Positions 12,708-23,568 of a stretch of DNA of 64,000 nucleotides are shown one piece after another. Made by a program: the position numbers and the translations under genes. The stretch's first letter is position 1, and every line of letters starts with the position of its first letter. This DNA comes from Rhytidiadelphus loreus (taxonomy: Eukaryota > Streptophyta > Bryopsida > Hypnales > Hylocomiaceae): positions 57,641,348 through 57,705,347 of the forward strand of contig OX344764.1 of assembly GCA_947034895.1 (NCBI GenBank), written 5' to 3'. Under the pieces are notes generated by a model. That model was not told the origin of the DNA. It did no database searches and saw only the letters and a list, made by a program, of their open reading frames with translations.

Positions 12708-13616
12708 CTAACCCCTAAAGGACTGAGGCATTTTCTGGCTCTGAAACCACTGAAAAATGTCATTTCTGCTGCAATCATTCACAAAGTCTTGAAAATAGTT
12801 TTTTAGAAAATGTAACCAAAGGATCTTGAATTTAACTTGCATGAGAGGGTGTGGTAAAAAATTTGTGAGGTTTCACCATACGGATTGATAAATATTTACA
12901 TTCAAAGTCAAAGTTCTTTTTTTTTCCACTGTGCCCCAGAAATTCACATGCCTTTGACCGCTTTGTGTTCAAATTTTTTGCACTACATACCATCAAGTTA
13001 AAAAAATTTCCTATAGTTAATCAAGTTAGGCATATGCATACCAATTTCCAGGTCAATCCAACACACCTAAGACCTTCAAAAAAATCTTGTAATGCCACAA
13101 TGTCCCAAAAAATTGATGATGCACTCGGTCATCTTTGAATCATTTTTCCCACCACATACTTAGAGATATTGAAAATCCAAAAAGTAGATAGAAAGACATA
13201 CTTATACTTGACAAGTAGAAAAAAAAATTCTGAAAAAAGTGAAAAATCTGAGATTTCTATGAGCTTTTGAAGTTCGCAGCTGCTTGCAAAGAAGTTCACA
13301 GTGGGCAGCCCTTGTAGAAAGGGATACCAGATGTCCACCTCCCCAGCGCTTGCTGTCTTGCCCACTTATACTGCCCCTCCAGAGTCAAAGACTGATTGCA
13401 TTGCCCCAAATGCCCAATGAACTACTTTTGGCGAAAAAAACATCATAACTTCTACAATATAAGTCGGATTTTGATGAAATTTATATGTACGCGAAGCTCA
13501 TGAGAAACTACAAGCATACAAAAAGTTTAAAAAAATCAGGTTAGAAATCCAGATCCAAGAAGCTTGCCCGAAATCCCAAGTGTCCCCTGAGGGGACTTTG
13601 GTCCTTAAGGGGTTAA
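12708..13616. mobile_element. TTAA-flanked terminal-inverted-repeat element, long class, copy 2
   Basis: Left end CTAACCCCTAAAGGACT (TTAA mutated to CTAA), right end GGTCCTTAAGGGGTTAA, 909 bp. The ends are near-perfect inverses. There is no intact open frame. Confidence 0.7.
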
Positions 13617-13762
13617 GATGAAATTAGGCATTTAAGGTCTGTCAATTTGGTGCCTAGGGATTAAATCTTTAATGTTTAGTTTTCTAAAAACATTGGAATT
13701 TTTTTGATAATCTTTAATTTGCCAATCTAGATGAGTATGTCACTTGTGTTTACATTGCACTA

Positions 13763-13870
13763 CAATGGTGCTAATAAGTGAGCCCAAGAATGTGAGCTTG
13801 TGAGCATTGAGCCTATAGTATAGTACCTATAATATAATACCTATAGTATAGATACCACATATTATAGATG
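13763..13870. mobile_element. Truncated left end of the CANNGNTGCTA family
   Basis: CAATGGTGCTA, then AAGTGAGCCC and GTGAGCATTGAGCC, then TATAGTACC-type internal text as in 15558-16080. I found no matching right end, so it is a broken copy. Confidence 0.5.
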
Positions 13871-13976
13871 ATGTACAGTAAGGTCTACTTCATTTACGAA
13901 TTCTTGCATTCATAGGGAAAAAAAACATTCACTACTGCCATCTTTGACACCTTCTTGAGGGCTGAAAAATTGTTAT

Positions 13977-14306
13977 TTTACCATGAAATTTTTTTCACAA
14001 GATGATCTCTATGCTAATAACATGTGTGACAAATTTCAAGTCAAAAAGATTTACACAAAAAAGATATTCCCAATCTACCAACATGTGTAGTTGAGAGAAA
14101 CAATTTCAATGCTACCAACTCCCAAATATTGAGAAATTAAAATTTGGCCATGAAATTTTTGACATGAGATCATGTCTATGTTGATAACATGTGTGTCAAA
14201 TTTCAAGTTCAAAGGATTTGCCCATAAAAAGATATTCAAAATGGAGAGTGAATTCACTACTTTCCAAATACTTCTATACCTCAAGCCCTTATACTTGCAT
14301 GTGCAA
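13977..14306. repeat. Imperfect tandem duplication, unit about 165 bp
   Basis: The text from CCATGAAATTTTT through AACATGTGTG, AAATTTCAAGT and AAAAAGATATTC occurs twice, starting near 13977 and 14142, with scattered differences. Confidence 0.6.
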
Positions 14307-15557
14307 AATGCTTAGGTTACAAATATGTGTTATTGACGTAACTAGCTTTGAATTTTATTTATCTCAAGGATACTCTGTATTTGCAAATGGAATGGTGGTC
14401 CTAGTCCTAGTTTCTTGCTACTACTCCAGATGTTACACGGCACCGTGGGCCATAGCATATGATGACAGTTTGGTTATTATTATTAGAGCAGGGAATCCAC
14501 ACTGAAGCTTGAGTCTCAATGTGGATGCACTGCATCCACCGTCCATTTTGGAGGCACAATCACCTATTCTCTATAGAAACTACCAATCCTTGCAAAAACT
14601 TAGTGCAACATTTACAAATTATGTAACTACCACACATGTATTTGTTCTAACTTATCGTGGAAAAATCTTGGAATAGTATGAATTTGCCCTGTATTGGGGT
14701 GTCATGTCTACTCTCTCTCTTTCTACACACACATCACTTATATAAAATCAGTCACAACATCCTTACAACTTTATACACTTACAAAAATGAAAACATAGAA
14801 GCCACCTTTGAATCAATCATTTTTTCAATTTAATTCCCAAAGTTTTTTATGCTTATAAGGAGCTTTTTGAAAGCTTGCGTAGGTTCACATGAAGTCATTT
14901 TTTAATGGATGAAAGCATTTTTTTAATCAAAGATGCAAATTTGTATGAGGTTTCAAAAATATAATTTTATTTTATAATTGGGTGCCTAAATCAAAAGTTG
15001 TAGGTCACTCTCCAAAAATCTAGGGTTATCTTGGATAGTGTGCTAATAGAGAGGGGAAGCAGTTGGGAAAGCAATTAGGTAAGTTGTGAATTTTTTTCCA
15101 TTTACCTCTAAAGAACCAAAGGACTGTTGAATGTACACAAGTGATCTCAAGTAAGTGTGTATGAAAGTTATTTATTTAATAGATTTTCTTCAAATTTTGA
15201 CATAAATGTGTGAATGTATATCCTTTTAGAGGAAATATAATTTTTTTTCCAATAGGATGCCCAAATCAAAAGTTATGTTGCTTTGAACTTTTGGAGCAAC
15301 CCAAGTAGCTTTGAGCATCATGTACAAAATTCCTCCTATAATTTTGAAATCTGGTAGGTATTTATCTTAGATGATATAAGGTGCAAATGTAAAAAAAAAC
15401 CCACGTATAGCATAAAAATCTCATTTTGGAAGGAGTTAAAGTTTGTTGGTCCTATTGGGCAAGACTAAAAAAAAAACTTTTTCTTCTAACTTCAAACATT
15501 ATAATCTTTCAATCTATGTGGTCAAAGTTTCTGAATTTCTTTTATACATTTCCATAG

Positions 15558-16080
15558 CACACTTGCTATTATGTGAGCCTACGATCTTGAGCCCATTAGC
15601 ATAGGAGCCTAGGCTCCTATGTTATAGACACCTTCCATAGTTATAGGATGTTTATATTATAGGTGTCTATGTTGTAGGTACCTATGTTATAAACACCTTC
15701 CATGGTTATAAAATATAATAGGTATCTATGTTATAAGCACCTATATTAAAGGTGTCTATGTTGTAGGTACCTATGCTATAAACACCTTCCATGGTTATAA
15801 AATATAATAGGTATCTATGTTATAAGTACCTTCAATGTTATAGAATGTTTATATTATAGGTACCTAATTATATTATAAGTGTTCATGTTATAAGCACCTT
15901 CTATAGTTATAGAATATTTATATTTATAGGTGTCTATGTTATAGGCATCTTCCATAGTTATAGGATGTTTATATTATAAGTATGTATATTATAGACATCT
16001 CCAATAGTTGTAGAATACCTATGAGCCTAGGCTCAAGGCTCGTAGGCACACATTTTTAGGCTCACATACTAGCATCATTG
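15558..16080. mobile_element. Non-autonomous Mutator-like element with perfect 10-bp target duplication
   Basis: The left end is CACACTTGCTA then TTATGTGAGCC; the right end, read inward on the minus strand, is CAATGATGCTA then GTATGTGAGCC. ATTTCCATAG flanks both sides exactly (15548-15557 and 16081-16090). The 523-bp interior is an array of diverged units of TATAGGTACCTATGTTATA / CACCTTCCATAGTTATAG type. It has no coding capacity. A 10-bp duplication fits the Mutator superfamily (usually 9-11 bp) better than hAT (8 bp). Confidence 0.85.
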
Positions 16081-16612
16081 ATTTCCATAGTAGTCTAATA
16101 CCAATTTGTACATTGTAGTTGTTGTTTTTCATTTTTTTTTCATTTTTTTCCACTACCCTAAAAAGTGGGGATTTCTTACAACTTGTTCTCCTAATGTGCC
16201 TTGGTCTTTTATGGATTAACCCCCAAAGGATCAAGTGTTTGTTGAATGACCAATTGAAGAATTGGACAAGTTCCTATGAAGTTAATTTTGAATGGATCTT
16301 TTTGAAAATTTGTCATGTACTTCTTTCTTGGAAATGTAATTTTTTTCTAGATTGAATGAGTAAATCAAAAGTTATGTTACTTTGAAGTTTTTCTGGGAGT
16401 TTGAGCAACTCATGAAAAATCATCTTTTACTTTTGAAATTTTGCAAGCGTGAATTGTAGGTGACTACAACATTTAAGATTGCTCCATTTCTCCTAGGCCT
16501 CCGTGCAACCAAGATGTTTTTTGAAGTCAAGCAATTTATTGCAAAGAGTTTTGTTGGAATTTGTCAAGGTAGGGGGATTTTGTTTAGTGATTGTAATGGC
16601 CATCAAGCCTTA

Positions 16613-17370
16613 GAGCATCGCCACCAATTCCCTCCCTATTCCTTTCTCTATCCCATCTAGAGGAAAGGAAAGCAAACATAGGAATATGGAATGGTCTCCC
16701 TACTAGTATTGCTCAATAATTTATAAATAGCACTATAATAAGTGAATACAAGCATTAGCATTGATGATGTGGATAAACTAGAGGTGAATTTGAGTTCCCT
16801 ATAAAAAGCCTTCATATATAGAATTGAAGCCTACTATCTCTAAAAATTTATGGATGTAGGACCTTGGTGTGGGGTTTTTGTCTTCCCTAACTGGATGAAT
16901 TTCATCTAGATAGAGATACTTAGTGAGAGCATCCCCACTAGTGGCTTCCCTATCCCTATCTCCATTGGAATAAAGGAGAGCAAAGATGGGGATAGGGAAT
17001 GCAAGCTCTCACTAGTTCTTCCCTAAATTTTCAACTTATTGCTAAATAGAAGTAGGGAGATGTAAAAAAAAACTATAAAAATAGTAACAAGGCCAAATAT
17101 TGAATAGTACTCTCACAAATTAATGAAGCTCAACTCATGTTGAAAAGGTGAAAAGTGGATTAGAGATTACTCCATTTGAGTTCCCTGTCCATCATCCCAT
17201 TTGGGGAATTCGGACCCCCTCCCTAAATTTTTAGAGATAGAGAATGTTGGTGGGGAGTTTTCTTCACTATCCGGATGAAACTCATCCGGATACGGATAGT
17301 GAAGCCACATCCCCGCCCGCCTTTGCCGGCTTGAAGGGCCGGCCTGAGGTGCTCCAGTGGAGATGCACTT
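16613..17370. repeat. Cluster of GAGCATC-type short repeats with GGATGAAA/TTTCATCC palindromic core
   Basis: Three related units: from 16613 (GAGCATCGCCACCAATTCCC), from 16927 (GAGCATCCCCACTAGTGG), and on the minus strand ending near 17364 (GTGCATCTCCACTGGAGCA). Palindromic words lie at about 16893-16910 (GGATGAATTTCATC) and 17273-17291 (CCGGATGAAACTCATCCGG). Another start occurs at 28412 (GAGCATCTCCAGCAGCAG). Confidence 0.55.
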
Positions 17371-17726
17371 AGTGCGTAGGGTGGGCAAGCCCGACCTGAC
17401 AAATAATCTGAGGTGGACAATGACGTGGACTTCTCTCCCAAATCTTCGAGTGGATTTCCCCTTGCTCCGTCAGTCCGTCCCTCTCTCTCCCTCGCACCCA
17501 AGTGCCGGAGGGCCGTCTTGGCGAGATGGCTATTGTCGCAGCGATGGATCAAAACCTGCTTTGATCGCCTTTCGCAATCCGCCCTGGAAACACCACGAAC
17601 AAGAAGCTGCCGCACCACAAGATCCGTAAATTTTTCATTCAAAGAAGCAGCGTAAGAAGTAGGATCATGAGTGAGACACAAAACCCACCCAAGCTCTTTT
17701 TGCACAAGCCCAAGAAAGGCTTGCAT
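17223..17726 (-). CDS. Uncertain 167-aa open frame, possibly non-coding
   Basis: The frame starts MQAFLGLVQKELGW at 17726. Its first roughly 80 residues sit in GC-richer DNA and read like protein (FTDLVVRQLLVRGVSRADC). Its last half runs through the GAGCATC-type repeat, so the full frame is unlikely to be real. It would be divergent from the 17917 gene with about 190 bp between. I do not recognise it; it may only mark the GC-rich promoter of that gene. Confidence 0.2.
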   Translation of the reverse strand: MQAFLGLVQKELGWVLCLTHDPTSYAASLNEKFTDLVVRQLLVRGVSRADCERRSKQVLIHRCDNSHLAKTALRHLGAREREGRTDGARGNPLEDLGEKSTSLSTSDYLSGRACPPYALSASPLEHLRPALQAGKGGRGCGFTIRIRMSFIRIVKKTPHQHSLSLKI

Positions 17727-17916
17727 CCTCCCGGTAGTAGTTAGCGCCCTTAGAGGTTGCGTATTTTTTATTATGGCGATTTATTCTTTGTGTTTTCTTG
17801 CCCTTTTTTCTGTGATAGATTCTGTGTTGGATATTATCAGGTTGAGTTTGTTTTTTGAGCTATAGCGATGCGCTTGCGATGTGGTGATAGGTGGTGAGAC
17901 GGGGGAGGTACCAAGA

Positions 17917-19395
17917 ATGACTGTGCAGCAGCCTGTTCCTTCGGCTCCGCCTGTGAAGGCGCCCTTCTGGTATCGGTACAGGGCAGGCGTGGGTGCTCTG
18001 CTGCTCGTTAATCTCGGAATTGGAGGTTTGCCCTAATCCACGAATTCTCTTGGGATTTTGGATTTTTGGATTTTGGATTTTATCTGGTATTGGATATGTG
18101 CATAAGAAATTAGAGTGAGCTTCTAGCATTACTGAGGAGTGATTCTAGAAGTGCTCTACCTGGCAGTGGTGTGCAAGTAATCTGTAAAGGTCTTGTTCTT
18201 CATACCCTAGTTTGGTATGGGGTCGTTGGTTTTTGACAGTGAGTTTGTATTGCAGGGGTACGATCTAGCTGTTTCATCATTTTGTTGAGAGACTTAGATT
18301 ATCAAATTGTGGACAGGGAGAGTTTTTAGGTTATCCGCGTCTCGACCCCGAGTTCGGGTCTGAAATGGTTACCCTAGTTTCGGTGTTTTTGACAGAATCA
18401 AGGAGGAGCTCTTGTGTTGCAACATGTCATTAGTTGTTTATATTGTTGTAAGGAACCAAGTGAGATTTTAAGCTTTGGGTTTGTCTCCCAGTTTTGATGT
18501 TCAGTTCGGAAGAGAAGGCTCGCAGTTAGTTTATGAGGAGTCGTGCACTCTTAGTGACGGTTAGGTAGAGTTTTCTATTTATCTTGTTAATACGCTCGAA
18601 TGCTCTTTGGGCCGATTGGAGCCTTTTTGATTCTGAAGTCTATTCTTGAGGAAGTAAGAATTCTTGGTGAAAGATTTTGAGTGGATTCAGAGCATTCTTT
18701 AATAGTGCGAGGGCACCTGTGGAGAACAGTGTCAACTACGATTTATTTAGAGCAAATTCATGCCTAATGAGAGTACATCAAGCAAAATCAAAGCTCTGAC
18801 ATACTCTCACGAGTGAAGACAATGTTTCCCTGGTTCATATGTTCATGCTCTCAAGTTTACAATACAAGGTGTTAGGGATTCCTTTTCATGTCAATTCAGA
18901 ACAAGGGTTCTCTAGAATGTTATGTTGCACTGTTGTCGTGCAGAGAATGAGGATGGTATTTTCTAAGTAGGATTTTCAGTGTGAATTAGTAGCTTCTAGT
19001 TCAGAATGCACCTACAGGTTTCAACTCTTTGGGTATTTGAATTTTTTCTTTTTTCATCATGTGCAGGGTACGTGCTGTCTCGACCGAGGCCAGTGATCGA
19101 TGCTAACTCCCTAAACCCAGAGAAGGTTGAGTCGGCGGAGGCTGAAAAGAAGAAAACAGCTCCTGCGCAGGCACCTGTGCCAGTTGTGGCCCCTTCTGTT
19201 GTGGCAGCTCCAGAATGGGCGCCACCACCAAAGAAAGCTATTTCTGAAGAGGAGCAACGACAGGTATTGCAATGGATTCTCGAAGAGAGGAGGAAAGTCA
19301 AGGGTCTGAACAAAGCTGAGAAGGCTAGAATCAATGAAGAGAAACGGTTGTTGAAGGAGTTACTGAGAGGAACCCAACTTCCCGCTCTTTTTTAG
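17917..19395 (+). CDS. Small single-pass membrane protein of unknown function (145 aa)
   Basis: Two exons, 17917-18025 and 19067-19395, joined across a roughly 1-kb GT-AG intron. The split Gly codon closes the phase. The N-terminus is Gln/Pro-rich (MTVQQPVPSAPPVKAPF), followed by WYRYR and one hydrophobic segment at about residues 24-42 (GVGALLLVNLGIGGYVL), then SRPRP. A low-complexity Ala/Pro/Val linker follows (about 70-95). The C-terminus is a charged, helix-prone region (EEEQRQVLQWILEERRKVKG, then NKAEKARINEEKRLLKELL) ending TQLPALF. Codon use and splice sites look real. The layout resembles small mitochondrial or plastid membrane proteins with a soluble helical tail, but I do not recognise the family. 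The positive charge right before the membrane segment suggests the tail faces away from the N-terminal side. Confidence 0.7.
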
Positions 19396-20575
19396 AGGTT
19401 TATGAGGATCTTTGTTTGTAAGATCTTCCCCCTCCAATTTCAGGTTCCTTGGAGATTTCGAATGGAATTTCCTTTAACATGTCATTGACTTGGAGGTTTC
19501 AAAAATGGCTTGAATGACTCGCACAGCTGCAAGTTACGCAAGGCAGCAGAGAAGGTGCATCAATGTGGCACGGTTGCAATAAAAGAGTGAGATTATATGG
19601 AGAGTCGTTATGATTTAGATTGCGTCAACGAGATAGACACTGCAATGGATCTCAATAGTTATGACCGTGTTTCGAAACCAAATTTGTTACCTCTTTCAAA
19701 AATTCCACCATTGACTTGCGGTTTGGAAATCAAATTTGTAATTGCTCTTTTGTAAATACCATTACCGGTATTGACTTGCAGTTTAAAAAACATTCTTGAA
19801 GAGATGGCTTGAATACCCTACATTTGATACAAGAAAAGGAATCCAGACTTCTTTTTGTACAGTCTTGAGCTCATCCAAAAGTTGTAGAAAGCAAGGGTTG
19901 ATTAGAGTTACCCTTCAATTGTGTGAAAGAAGGGTTACTGATCGTGTCAGTGAAAATTCAGGGGTCCAATTATCAAAATTCAATGAATTGGTGACTTTGA
20001 TTGAATTTGTAAGTGCGAAAGAGTCTGCTCTAGTTGCTTTTGCCTTCATATGCTATGGAATGGATTAAAGAAGAGGAACTGTTGACTTATCCTATATCTC
20101 CAGTCAATGTATAGAAGTTTGAGTAGATTGTACTCAAAATGCAATTCGGTGCTACATTGTGCGCTAAAACCTGTGGTGAAGCCTGTGATGTAGCTACTTA
20201 TTTGAAACATGGTGTACAACTCTCTTGATAAGGAATTTTTTAGTATTCACTCCCAACAACATGGAAAGCATGTTCTCATAACCCAACCCCCGCTGCGTAC
20301 CACCATTTCCTATTCCATCATTCGATGCAGTGCACACAACGATAAATTGCAAATAAATGTACGAGACGGCACAGTATGAATCGACCCACTAAAGTGCTTC
20401 TGAGAATAGTTCACTCAAATTTTTTGATGTCAAAACAGAAGCACGTTGATTAGCAGATCATCAATAGCGGTAATCATATTTGTCTTATACTGTAGCTCAA
20501 GATGTACAACTGTCACTAAAGCACTCCAGGCATTCAATTGTACAAATGAGAGATCTGGAACTTTCCTAGCGTCTG
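19396..20575. other. Intergenic region between convergent genes
   Basis: Contains the 3' ends of the 145-aa protein gene (+) and the nucleotidase gene (-). An open frame at 19796-20068 has no recognisable content. Nothing else seen. Confidence 0.5.
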
Positions 20576-21847
20576 TCATTGACCAACTCCAGCCGCCCGA
20601 TTCCTAATATCTCCCAAAAGGAGGTCATGCAGAGCATTGTTGCTGGCAAGTATGCCACCACCCTCTACAGTGAAGATGTCTTTCCCATTGCCAATCAGAT
20701 TCTCCAGAGCCGTTCCCTCCAGATCTGAAACCCGACCTCCAGCTTCTGAAACACATATAACCCCCGATGCATGATCCCACACCTTCAAAGGAGTTGAAGG
20801 GCCAGCTTGAAGCAGGAAAGCCGATACACCACCAAGAGCTAGGGCGAAGTATTTGCACAGACTTCCACAGCAGAGCGGCAGCACTTGCATCTCCTCCTTC
20901 TCCAAATTCTTTCTTTCAAGCGCCTGAGCAAGTAGAGTTTTCGACCAGACCTCATTATCTGAGATACAAAACCAAGAATCAACAATTGAATCGAATCTGA
21001 TAACTTCACTCATAATCAAAGTCGAATCCTCGGTGATAGGCTTCACCCAGCAGCCTCCTCCCAAGGTGGCAGTCATTATGAGCCCACGTCGGTACGTCTC
21101 GTCATCCCTGCAACCAAAATACGTGCTCGACATCTGAATTCGAGATCTGTCCGAAGAGTAACGGATTGCCACATTGGGACAACCCATGACACCCAGCACT
21201 GGTTTCCCCTCCACAACCAAAGCGAGGCCCACTACATACAGAGCATCCCCCCCTCTCAGAAATCCTCGTGTTCCGTCTATGGGATCCAAAACCCAGTAAG
21301 AAAGTTGGTCGGGGTTTACAGCCTGGGCACCTCTGTCGATAGCATCCAGCACAGTTTCACAATCCAAATTGCGGGAAACAACTGGAGATAGAGCATCAAC
21401 AATAGCCTCCACTAACGAATCCTTGTGATCACTGCTTGCTCGTTTCTCCTCATACTCTGCACGCAACTGGCGAGCGTTCTCCTCACCTACTAAAGGAATG
21501 TTGGGAAACAGTCTCCCTAACTCGAGACTGATAAGAGCTTGCACTCCGAAGTCCGCCACTGTGACGGGTGTGTTGTCGACCTTGTCTAACTGCCCCTCTC
21601 CTCGTTTCATACCTGACCGGACAGAAAGGCATAATTGGCAAGCTCGCTGCACAACTTCTAGAGCTGCCTGGAGTTGCTCATGGTGTGGACTTGACTGCAA
21701 CGAAGTGGCTCTAGTTTGGAACCTAAAAGGCAGAGACACAGATCGGTTCGTTGAGCAGACGGCTTGCAATTGCAAACCCTCAAACACTTTGTATAGAAAC
21801 ATGCCTCTACGACCAATACCAGAAACCACTGCTGATGCCATAGTCAC
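20576..21847 (-). CDS. HAL2/SAL-type 3'(2'),5'-bisphosphate nucleotidase (PAP phosphatase)
   Basis: A single uninterrupted 423-codon frame. It belongs to the inositol-monophosphatase/FIG metal-dependent phosphatase fold. The metal-site motifs are all present: DNTPVTVAD (91-99), GEEN (121-124), WVLDPIDGTRGFLRG (185-199, metal ligands D188 and D191) and WDHASG (357-362, D358). Enzymes of this group hydrolyse 3'-phosphoadenosine 5'-phosphate to AMP, which removes a by-product of sulfation and ends PAP retrograde signalling, and some also act on inositol phosphates. About 50 N-terminal residues precede the catalytic domain and are Ser/Arg/Val-rich with few acids, which fits an organelle transit peptide. 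Among plant members it reads closer to the HAL2-like (AHL) type than to SAL1, by impression only. The lack of introns is unusual beside its neighbours. Confidence 0.9.
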   Translation of the reverse strand: MTMASAVVSGIGRRGMFLYKVFEGLQLQAVCSTNRSVSLPFRFQTRATSLQSSPHHEQLQAALEVVQRACQLCLSVRSGMKRGEGQLDKVDNTPVTVADFGVQALISLELGRLFPNIPLVGEENARQLRAEYEEKRASSDHKDSLVEAIVDALSPVVSRNLDCETVLDAIDRGAQAVNPDQLSYWVLDPIDGTRGFLRGGDALYVVGLALVVEGKPVLGVMGCPNVAIRYSSDRSRIQMSSTYFGCRDDETYRRGLIMTATLGGGCWVKPITEDSTLIMSEVIRFDSIVDSWFCISDNEVWSKTLLAQALERKNLEKEEMQVLPLCCGSLCKYFALALGGVSAFLLQAGPSTPLKVWDHASGVICVSEAGGRVSDLEGTALENLIGNGKDIFTVEGGGILASNNALHDLLLGDIRNRAAGVGQ

Positions 21848-22492
21848 CTAAGGGATTTATCAATCGCTACACTAATACATATGTAGGTTACAGCTATCCC
21901 TTTTGCTCACAGTAGTCTTCAAGCTCATACGTACAAATTCAAGTACTCATGCTAGCATTACTCCGACAAGGTGGAAAGTGTCCTTTGGAAGACTTTTGCA
22001 TTTCTAATCTAGGGTTTCGTAGTTTAAACCGACTACCACGGCTCCCGCTTATTCACGACCAAGGTTTTCGTGTACACGAGGCCTTCTCTATTTCTGTATG
22101 ATACAGCTCGAATTTAGGGATGGAGACAACTGTATGATCTTGTGCCGCGGAGATAATCATTATTTGCCTGTAAAACAGGTTTCAAAATGTTCGAACGAAA
22201 ACTCGGAGACAGGCGATGAACTACTCAGCGTGACTTAGCATGAATAAAGAGGCTCTATTGCTACCAAATACTCTTCCTGTCTTTGACGAAAAAGGTTCAC
22301 TCATTGTTCCCTAATTCCTGAATTACTGATATTCGCCTTCAAATGCTTATTAATTGAAGTGAAAGTATATGGTATTTGGGTTCATTATATGGTGGTCAAA
22401 ATACCGGAAAAAGGTGCATTTCCGTCACTCTTGCATCATAACAATTCTATTTCATTGTGTTCGTTTCATCCCGCAGTAACGTGTTCCCTTTG
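21848..22492. promoter_or_regulatory. Upstream region of the nucleotidase gene
   Basis: Non-coding in all frames as far as I can judge. A telo-box-like AGGGTTT lies at 22011-22017, about 165 bp upstream of the ATG. Confidence 0.35.
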
Positions 22493-23555
22493 TCAAATAA
22501 ATTTGATCAGACTGCGGTCTAAAACCATATGTTCAGGAATCAGATAAACTAATGATTTTCCCCAGCGGGGCGCCAGCGTCAAAGCACTCTTTTCACCACC
22601 CGGCGACTTTAGTAGGCCAGCCAGGAGCAGTGATGGCACAAAGATGACACCGACAAACAAGCCCTGTAGGCAGTACCTGCAAATATCATCACATTCCTTT
22701 CGACACACATATCTATCAAAGAGTATCACAACTTAATCTTCAACAAGTTTTGAACAAGTCGTGACACAATGATACCCCACAAAACGAACCCTTATCGGCA
22801 CAGCAATGCCACCCTTGCAAGAAGCTCCCAAGAGGCTCAAACAAGTAGGAAAGATCGTGCCGTACTCCTAACCACATTACGCCAACCAATTGACCAGACA
22901 AGGCACGTCCACATAAACTTTACAACAAAACCGGGGTTTCAGCAAGAAAGACCTCCAAACCCTAAACCACATTAAAACCTCTCCAGACTTTCATTTGAAA
23001 CCCCAAAACAGACAGAACCCTAATCGGCACAGTCCTCATATTTGAAACAAAAAAGCTGCATCAAGAAATGGCTCAGATGGGCAAGAAGAGTCTGGCCATG
23101 CCCCTAATTTCGACCAAGTGAACCAACAATGCACAACCACAAAACCTTTGCAACTAATCCTAAACCCTAAACCACAAGTGAGCTGCGAACCTCACAGGCT
23201 CGCACTGAAACTCACCTCAATCAATCATTCAGTCAAAAGAGAATACTACTAAAAACACATTCAAGTGAAAAGAATTGGATTTGTGTTGGGGGAGCCCGCA
23301 GGATGCATCACAGCTCTTAAATTGAAAGAGCTAACCAAGCGGGCAGACGTCACTGTGCTCACAGGGCCAGCCCCTCTCAACGCTCCCCATGTTGCACTCC
23401 AGCGACTAAACCCTCGCAACCAGGCGCACGAAAATCAAACGTGGCGGCAACGATGGAGCGCTGGTGGTGCGGAAGCGAAGCAGGAGCGGCCTCGTGAGCA
23501 CTCAGATAAGATCAAGTAGTGTTAAGAGAGCCATTGTCGTCTCTCTTTCTTTATA
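22493..23555 (-). CDS. Possible small membrane-protein gene (weak)
   Basis: On the minus strand a TATAAAG box (23555-23549), a telo-box just upstream (23559-23568), several telo-boxes inside (about 22957, 23161) and a GC-rich stretch (23280-23510) look like a promoter, leader and first intron. An exon-like segment follows the acceptor TTTGCAG near 22680. It encodes a strongly hydrophobic stretch (YCLQGLFVGVIFVPSLLLAG) and runs to a stop at 22493. A short open frame starting MGSVERGWPCEHSD near 23390 ends at a possible donor, but the phases do not join cleanly, so the first coding exon is not settled. I do not recognise the product. Confidence 0.3.
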
Positions 23556-23568
23556 CCCAAACCCTAAA
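22957..23568. promoter_or_regulatory. Cluster of telo-boxes and a TATA box
   Basis: AAACCCTAAACC at about 22957, TAAACCCTAAACC at about 23161, AAACCCTAAA at 23559-23568, plus related AACCCTAATCGGCACAG and AACCCTTATCGGCACAG words at about 23017 and 22786 that resemble each other. TATAAAG lies on the minus strand at 23555-23549. Confidence 0.5.

Larger units (their letters stand above)
11185..17200. other. AT-rich intergenic region built of transposon remnants
   Basis: No supported host gene. It holds a long TTAA-flanked element (12708-13616), a truncated CANNGNTGCTA-type end (13763), a tandem duplication (13977-14306), a complete Mutator-like non-autonomous element (15558-16080), and GAGCATC-type short repeats from 16613 on. 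Confidence 0.5.
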
